DNA of 21,445 nucleotides from an uncultured Eisenbergiella sp. (GTDB lineage: Bacteria; Bacillota; Clostridia; Lachnospirales; Lachnospiraceae). The stretch covers positions 1-21,445 of the forward strand of contig CANQTI010000005.1 of NCBI GenBank assembly GCA_947626725.1. The letters are read 5' to 3'. This document shows positions 16,874 to 21,445 of this stretch, piece by piece (within the stretch, counting starts at the first letter, position 1; each line of letters begins with the position of its first letter). The translations under genes were made by a program, and so were the position numbers. The notes beneath the pieces are model-generated. The model made no database searches and was not told the origin of the DNA. It saw only the letters and a program-made list of their open reading frames with translations.

Positions 16874-16978
16874 TCACCTTTTCAACGTTTTATTAATGGA
16901 CATAACATGAACCTCACACGACAGCATTTTTCCCCATATAAGTATAGGTTCAGGAAAGGCTTTGTTCTTTTCCTTCAT
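16874..16978 (-). CDS. Possible 34-aa peptide gene downstream of the radical SAM gene
   Basis: ATG 16978 follows AGGGG by five bases and opens a 34-codon frame (MKEKNKAFPEPILIWGKMLS, then a tail with one Cys and basic end NKTLKR) stopping at TGA 16876-16874. It is the first frame after the radical SAM/SPASM gene, about 30 bases from its stop. The binding site and position make translation plausible. A short peptide beside a radical SAM/SPASM enzyme could be its substrate, but one cysteine, no repeats and no glycine leader motif give little support. It could equally be chance. Confidence 0.3.
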   Translation of the reverse strand: MKEKNKAFPEPILIWGKMLSCEVHVMSINKTLKR

Positions 16979-17008
16979 CCTCGCCCCTCATCCGTTTCCA
17001 AACGCTTC

Positions 17009-18031
17009 TCAGATCCCTTCAATAAACTTATTCTCCTTCAGGCTGTACTTTCCACCCTTTAGGAACTTATGCTTTACTACCCACCATCCCGGCACCCAGA
17101 TATACTTGTGCATGGCCGGGGACGCGCTTCCGATCATCCAGCAGTTGCGATCGCATTTCTTCGTACACTCCCGCACCTGCTGCGCCTGTTCGGAATGCCA
17201 AAGTTCCTCCCAGTTCTGCCTGCGCAGATTTCCCATGACCGCCTTCTGCGCCATACCGTTGCAGGGGATCACATCACAGAACGGGTCGATAAAAAAGGCA
17301 TTTTTCGACATATCGCAGGGCAGCAGCCGTTTGTTCCCGTAAATGTAGTTGATCAGGCCGTGATTAAAATAGGCCCGAAACCACTTTTTGGGGGAACTGC
17401 TCTTCAAAAGCTCGTTAATCAGCTTTTCAAAATTCTGCGCCACCTTCAGTTTATCATAGATTTTGTTATCTGTCTTGCGGAAATAAAAAGAATTATGCAG
17501 TGTGGCCGTGGCGAACTCCATCCCCATATCGTTGGCGATGTTGTAGAGCGGGACCAGGTCCTCGCAGTTCATGTCCTGCACCGTCATCCCGAACCCCACA
17601 TCCGGGTGCCCCATCTCCACCAGCGTCTTCAACGTCCGATACCCCCGGTTGAAGCCGTCCGGAATGCCGCGGATCTTATCATTGGTCTCCTGCAGTCCTT
17701 CAATGCTGATGCGGATCCCCACTTTAGGAAATTCCTTGCATAGCGCGATGATCCGGTCCGTGAAATATCCGTTCGTGGAGATTACAATGCGGTCCGATTT
17801 TTTATACAGTTCCCGCACGATATCCGGAATATCCTGCCGCACAAAGGGTTCTCCCCCCGTGATATTCGTGAAAGCCATTTCCGGCAGCTTGCGGATTTCC
17901 TCCAGCGTGATCTCCTCACTGGGCTTGGAAGGATCCTTAAAGCAATCACACATGTTGCACCTGGCATTGCACCGGTATGTCACGATCACCGTTCCCCACA
18001 ATGTTCTCTTTTTCACGTTTTTTCTCTCCAT
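17009..18031 (-). CDS. Radical SAM/SPASM domain enzyme
   Basis: This protein has the radical SAM cluster motif CNARCNMC (CX3CX2C, about residues 21-28) directly after LWGTVIVTYR, the SAM-binding TGGEPFVRQDI, and a partial barrel with VISTNGY and IRISIEGLQETNDKIRG. The C-terminal third holds several Cys, including LPCDMSK, FCDVIPCNGMA, and ECTKKCDRNCW, consistent with a SPASM-type auxiliary cluster domain. Function is not evident; such enzymes modify peptides, proteins or sugars. ATG 18031 is used here; TTG 18046, which overlaps the preceding TGA as TTGA, is equally possible and would imply translational coupling. Neither has a clear binding site. It is more GC-rich than the two genes before it, suggesting a different origin. 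Confidence 0.9.
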   Translation of the reverse strand: MERKNVKKRTLWGTVIVTYRCNARCNMCDCFKDPSKPSEEITLEEIRKLPEMAFTNITGGEPFVRQDIPDIVRELYKKSDRIVISTNGYFTDRIIALCKEFPKVGIRISIEGLQETNDKIRGIPDGFNRGYRTLKTLVEMGHPDVGFGMTVQDMNCEDLVPLYNIANDMGMEFATATLHNSFYFRKTDNKIYDKLKVAQNFEKLINELLKSSSPKKWFRAYFNHGLINYIYGNKRLLPCDMSKNAFFIDPFCDVIPCNGMAQKAVMGNLRRQNWEELWHSEQAQQVRECTKKCDRNCWMIGSASPAMHKYIWVPGWWVVKHKFLKGGKYSLKENKFIEGI

Positions 18032-18042
18032 CCGATCATTTT

Positions 18043-19365
18043 TCAATTATACAATTCGCCAACTCTCGGCTTATCTGACAACATTAGAACAATATCCGGC
18101 TTTTCTTCCTGCACATAAGCATATATACTTCCGTCAAAATTTCCCAATCCTTCTCCTTTACGTATATCGATAAGGTCTACCTCCTCGCACACCAATGCGA
18201 GATAAGGCGCTAACGCCAAAGCAAAAGAATTACTAATGATCAATACCCTCGTATTGTTGTTTATATTAAGATTTCTAATTTCGGATAAAGGACGATTCCC
18301 CCAACACAGACATTCATAGGCATATCCCCCATTAAGATCAGAAAAACGCTGCAACATATCTGTGTCCAATAAAGCTTGATCAAACTTCCCCGTTATATCT
18401 ATTCCTTTATCTATACTCACAAGCTGAAAGGCTGTCGCACCGATCGGACTATAATAGGAGAAGTCCTCCGGCATAACTATACTGCGGCCAACTGTAGCGC
18501 CATCACTTCCAAACATGGCATTTGAATAAACGATTTCTTTAAACCTATCTCTATTTAATCCTTCCGTATTCAATTCCATATCATACATAATATCCAAATA
18601 CTCTGCAACTTCTTTTGCGGCCCACAGTCCTGTTGTGGCGCGCCAGTGATGATCTGTATTATAAAAAAGCGCATGATGCTCCATGCCCTGTTCATGCAGA
18701 CGACTTCTCAGATCCAACACATTAATATTTTGTTCCGAAAGCGCCTCTGCATATTTATCCAGATCAAGATTCGTATAGTCAACAAGTCTGTCCGGCAAAT
18801 CATCCTCCCTACAGCTTTTCTGTGGTACCTGAATATATAAAAACGGTATCTCCATCTCCTGCAGATTCTTCTGCAGCAGGGCAATATTCATCGCCGAATC
18901 TGATAAAACAGAATCTTTATAGGGTTCTGTGGATATTTCTATTACCATATTTTCATCATTTAAATAACGGTTTTCCCAAACTCCATAGCCTCCCCTGCAC
19001 CAAATTTTTCTAAATTTATTCCCCAATGATCTGATCTTTTCAAACCCGATCATTTTATTTTCCAGATTGGACAATTTCTGCAGAAGCTTTTCTGAGCTAT
19101 TTTGAATCTTCTGCTCCAAACCCGTACTTTCATTTAAATCCGCCCGATCTATCCGCCCAATTTCAAAATCATCTGCAGCAGGATAGATTTCCTTCCAATT
19201 CACCGATATATCCGATTTTTCTGCTTCTTCTGTCTCTGCTTTTTCCTCATATACATACTTCCAACATATGTTCCCTATATTCCCTCCACATACCGCAATT
19301 AATCCAATTCCTATTATACTCAAAACCAGCTTCGGGAAAAGAGATATTTTCAATATGTTTCCCAT
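18043..19365 (-). CDS. AlgJ/AlgX-like DHHW (SGNH-type) O-acetyltransferase partner
   Basis: This 440-aa protein has one N-terminal membrane anchor (about residues 9-30) and an external domain, so it should face outside. FYNTDHHW (233-241 region, Asp238 and His240) matches the DxHW motif, and IISNSFALAL (Ser380) occupies the nucleophile position of the AlgX/AlgJ SGNH-like fold, reading SNS where related proteins often have GDS or GTS. Such proteins take acetyl groups passed by an MBOAT channel and place them on exported glycan. I start at ATG 19365, ten bases after AAGGAG; TTG 19371 is the alternative. It lies 14 bases after the MBOAT gene, a pairing that supports the role. It is AT-rich, like the MBOAT gene. 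Confidence 0.85.
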   Translation of the reverse strand: MGNILKISLFPKLVLSIIGIGLIAVCGGNIGNICWKYVYEEKAETEEAEKSDISVNWKEIYPAADDFEIGRIDRADLNESTGLEQKIQNSSEKLLQKLSNLENKMIGFEKIRSLGNKFRKIWCRGGYGVWENRYLNDENMVIEISTEPYKDSVLSDSAMNIALLQKNLQEMEIPFLYIQVPQKSCREDDLPDRLVDYTNLDLDKYAEALSEQNINVLDLRSRLHEQGMEHHALFYNTDHHWRATTGLWAAKEVAEYLDIMYDMELNTEGLNRDRFKEIVYSNAMFGSDGATVGRSIVMPEDFSYYSPIGATAFQLVSIDKGIDITGKFDQALLDTDMLQRFSDLNGGYAYECLCWGNRPLSEIRNLNINNNTRVLIISNSFALALAPYLALVCEEVDLIDIRKGEGLGNFDGSIYAYVQEEKPDIVLMLSDKPRVGELYN

Positions 19366-19379
19366 GATCAATTCTCTCC

Positions 19380-20747
19380 TTAAAATCCTGCATAAAGTGC
19401 TGCCGCATAATCAAATCCAACTCCCATACAATATGAAGCAATAAAACATAAAATGAATATCACTGCCAAAATAAACTGCACCCTTTTAACCGAAAACAGT
19501 CCATTTCTTAAGAACCCGGGAAAAACAGGCAGCGCAAAGCAACAGCCTAACAGAAGCGGAAACTTAAATAGATTTAGCGTATTCCAAAAAGTCATATCGC
19601 AAAAACCGAGTCCGTTTAATCCAAACATCGACTTCAGATATGAAAACATTTTTGACAAGCTTTCCGCACGGAAAACACTCCATGCCAAAACGACAACCAA
19701 TAGTGTATATATGCGCCTGCAAATTAACGGTTGTCTGTTGATACGTGTATATTTCTCAAGGATCTGAAATCCAAAATGGATCATCCCCCATATAATGAAA
19801 GTGATTCCCGGTCCATGCCAAAGTCCGGTCAAAAGCCATACGACAAATAAGTTAAAAATATGCCTCCTTACGGATACCCTATTCCCCCCTAACGGAATAT
19901 ACACATATTTTGTAAACCATCTTGTCAATGAAATATGCCATTTTCTCCAAAAATCCGTAATAGAAACCGACGCATATGGATGATCAAAATTTTCTGCCAG
20001 ACTGATCCCGAACATTTTACCTATTCCAATTGCCATATCTGAATATCCGGAAAAATCATAGTATAACTGCAGGCTAAATGCTAATGCCCCAAGCCATGCC
20101 ATACAGACTGTTAAACTTCCCACACGAAAGCATTTATCCACCAAATATGCCAGCATCTCTGCAAACATCATTTTTTTGATCATGCCTATTCCAAATCTTG
20201 TAAGTCCATCATACATATCCTGTTTTTTAAAGCTTCTTTCCTTTAATTGCTGAGACATATCTGCGTATTGAGTGATTGGCCCGGATGATATCGCAGCAAA
20301 AAAACTGACATAAAGCAATACCGCATTAAACGATGGCATACCCTCTTCCGCGTCCGCAGAGTCGATCACAAACGAAATCAACATAAACGTAAAGTAGGAT
20401 ATGCCTATCGGCATTCCTACCGAAATGCCGGGATTCCGAAGCCAGGCAGATGCCATCCCATTTATGTACTTAAAAAAAACAAGGAGGCAGACATCATACA
20501 CAACCGCAATATAATTCAAATACTTAAACTTTCTTTTCATTCCCAGTGATACACAAAAATAATTTACTATAACAGACAAGAAAAGGAGCGGAAGCCAAAT
20601 GATCCCGCCCTCTGATACATACCAAAAAAAGCTCAAGATAATAAGCACTATATTTTTATATTTTGTTTTTTTCCACCATGGACAATAGTATATGACTAAC
20701 GCAAACGGAAGAAACAAAAACAAAAAAAACGTACTTGTAAAAGACAC
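19380..20747 (-). CDS. MBOAT family O-acyltransferase (AlgI/PatA-like)
   Basis: This 455-aa polytopic membrane protein moves an acyl group, most likely acetyl, across the membrane for O-acetylation of an exported polysaccharide. Family motifs are clear: QLYYDFSGYSDMAIG (227-241), DFWRKWHISLTRWFTKYVYI (265-284) with the following PLGGNR, and LTGLWHGPG (306-314) with the catalytic His311. The start is GTG 20747: AAAGGAG lies eight bases upstream and the encoded MSFTSTFFLFLFLPFALVIYY is a standard MBOAT N-terminus. It follows the GtrII-like gene by 28 bases and is followed after 14 bases by its DHHW partner, the usual two-gene arrangement. No lesions are seen. Confidence 0.95.
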   Translation of the reverse strand: MSFTSTFFLFLFLPFALVIYYCPWWKKTKYKNIVLIILSFFWYVSEGGIIWLPLLFLSVIVNYFCVSLGMKRKFKYLNYIAVVYDVCLLVFFKYINGMASAWLRNPGISVGMPIGISYFTFMLISFVIDSADAEEGMPSFNAVLLYVSFFAAISSGPITQYADMSQQLKERSFKKQDMYDGLTRFGIGMIKKMMFAEMLAYLVDKCFRVGSLTVCMAWLGALAFSLQLYYDFSGYSDMAIGIGKMFGISLAENFDHPYASVSITDFWRKWHISLTRWFTKYVYIPLGGNRVSVRRHIFNLFVVWLLTGLWHGPGITFIIWGMIHFGFQILEKYTRINRQPLICRRIYTLLVVVLAWSVFRAESLSKMFSYLKSMFGLNGLGFCDMTFWNTLNLFKFPLLLGCCFALPVFPGFLRNGLFSVKRVQFILAVIFILCFIASYCMGVGFDYAAALYAGF

Positions 20748-20775
20748 CTCACGATCTCCTTTTCAAACCAATCAT

Positions 20776-21445
20776 CTAATCATTCCCCATTTTCACGACC
20801 AGGATCCCATCCAGCATCTCTATGGAACCTTTTTCCGGAAATACCGGCATTGACCGGACCGCTGCATTATCCTCCAATTCCTGACACTGTACTTCGTCGC
20901 AGAGATTTGCCGGTTCATTTAAAATATACTGAAAATAAGCTGCATAATCCCTGTAATTCTTTATCTGTATTTTTTCATTCAAACCATTCAGCCCGCTCGT
21001 TCGTCCGTCTCCGGAAAACATCTCAAATCCTGGCATTTCCCTCATCCTGATCTTGCCCACAAAAGCAAGCGGCGTTTCGCCACGCACATAATCCTCGCGC
21101 GCTTCAACCGCTGAAACCACCCGCGTCATGAGGGACAGCATCTGCTGCCGTTCCACATCCTTCTTCAGATATGCGGCATTGGCGACCAAAACATTATTCC
21201 AGAGAACGATCAGAACCAACGCGGCCATGCCCTTTCTCAAATACATGACGCGGGGATGCTTTCCGCTCATACGCCCTGCGTACCATTCTTCTATTAAAAG
21301 TGCCAGCCCGTAGATTAGGCAAACCGCGTATGTCATGAGAGTATGCAGTACCCCGCCGCTCAAAATATACGATAAATTCACGCCGACCGGCAGAAATACC
21401 CCCCCCCAGCAGTATCATAAGCGCTTTTTCAAAAACACCCATACC
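20776..21445 (-). CDS. GtrII-type membrane glucosyltransferase, C-terminal part, frame broken at a G9 tract; 5' end outside window
   Basis: The last ~215 codons of a polytopic membrane protein are visible. They include two or three hydrophobic helices, then an external domain with YLKKDVERQQMLSLMTRVVS, GETPLAFVGK, YFQYILNEPANLC, and the closing SIEMLDGILVVKMGN, which I recognise as the C-terminal signature of Glucos_trans_II (GtrII-like) proteins. Those enzymes transfer glucose from undecaprenyl-phosphate-glucose to surface glycan outside the membrane. At the right edge one frame encodes FEKALMILLGG and runs into nine G (21399-21407), after which the protein continues in another frame. With eight G the reading becomes LLGGVFLPVGVNLSYILSGG without a break. 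As given, the gene is frameshifted. An internal GTG at 21381 has no binding site and is not a likely start. Confidence 0.78.
21399..21407 (-). repeat. G9 homopolymer tract, frame-deciding
   Basis: Nine consecutive G on the coding (minus) strand lie inside a hydrophobic segment of the GtrII-like gene. Eight G join the upstream and downstream frames into one continuous protein; nine put the ribosome into a frame that leaves the family sequence. It is the longest G/C run I see in the window. Confidence 0.85.

Noticed and set aside
16940..17008. Intrinsic terminator after the radical SAM gene
   Set aside because: Only weak hairpins (for example CGTTT-GG-AAACG) are visible and none is followed by a T run.
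1..21445. CRISPR arrays, tRNA/rRNA genes, insertion sequences
   Set aside because: I saw no regularly spaced repeats, no tRNA-like cloverleaf, no transposase and no terminal inverted repeats.

Overview
This window is part of a large cell-surface polysaccharide locus. Every convincing gene lies on the minus strand, so transcription runs from high to low coordinates. Strong AGGAGG-type ribosome binding sites, sigma-A-like promoters, TagGH-type export genes and no outer-membrane export genes point to a Gram-positive Firmicute. I infer a gut clostridial genome of the Lachnospiraceae kind from the family mix, without a search.

Layout in transcription order (right to left). (a) 21445-17009: the C-terminal part of a GtrII-type membrane glycosyltransferase, an MBOAT O-acyltransferase, an AlgJ/AlgX-like DHHW/SGNH protein, and a radical SAM/SPASM enzyme, very tightly packed. 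(b) 16846-4429: a sigma-A-like promoter (16818-16846) precedes a PglK/MsbA-like ABC flippase, a GT23/NodZ-like fucosyltransferase, a short decayed ORF, a GT-D (DUF1792) glycosyltransferase, a degraded second copy of the ABC flippase, two GT4 glycosyltransferases, a GT2 glycosyltransferase, two large GT-C-like membrane proteins (YfhO/6-PTPS-related and DUF6056-like) and a 78-residue single-pass membrane protein. (c) 4409-1: an excellent promoter (4381-4409) precedes rfbB, rfbA and rfbC (dTDP-rhamnose precursor synthesis) and a Wzm/Wzt (TagGH-like) exporter, whose ATPase gene runs off the left edge. rmlD is not in the window.

Reading of the system: region (c) makes dTDP-4-keto-L-rhamnose and exports a finished polymer. 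Region (b) builds and flips oligosaccharide units and carries membrane enzymes likely to decorate the chain outside the membrane. Region (a) adds outward-facing O-acetylation and another membrane glycosyltransferase.

The most interesting signal is a pair of long G tracts, in two different membrane-enzyme genes. Each tract is exactly one base away from the length that gives a full, sensible protein: 8 G at 6287-6294, where 9 restores a C-terminal transmembrane helix, and 9 G at 21399-21407, where 8 restores one continuous reading frame. This is either slipped-strand phase variation of polysaccharide decoration or a pair of homopolymer base-call errors. Reads over the two tracts would decide. 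The locus also shows heavy turnover: a duplicated and decayed flippase, a short coding relic with two in-frame stops, and a patchwork of AT-rich and GC-rich genes.
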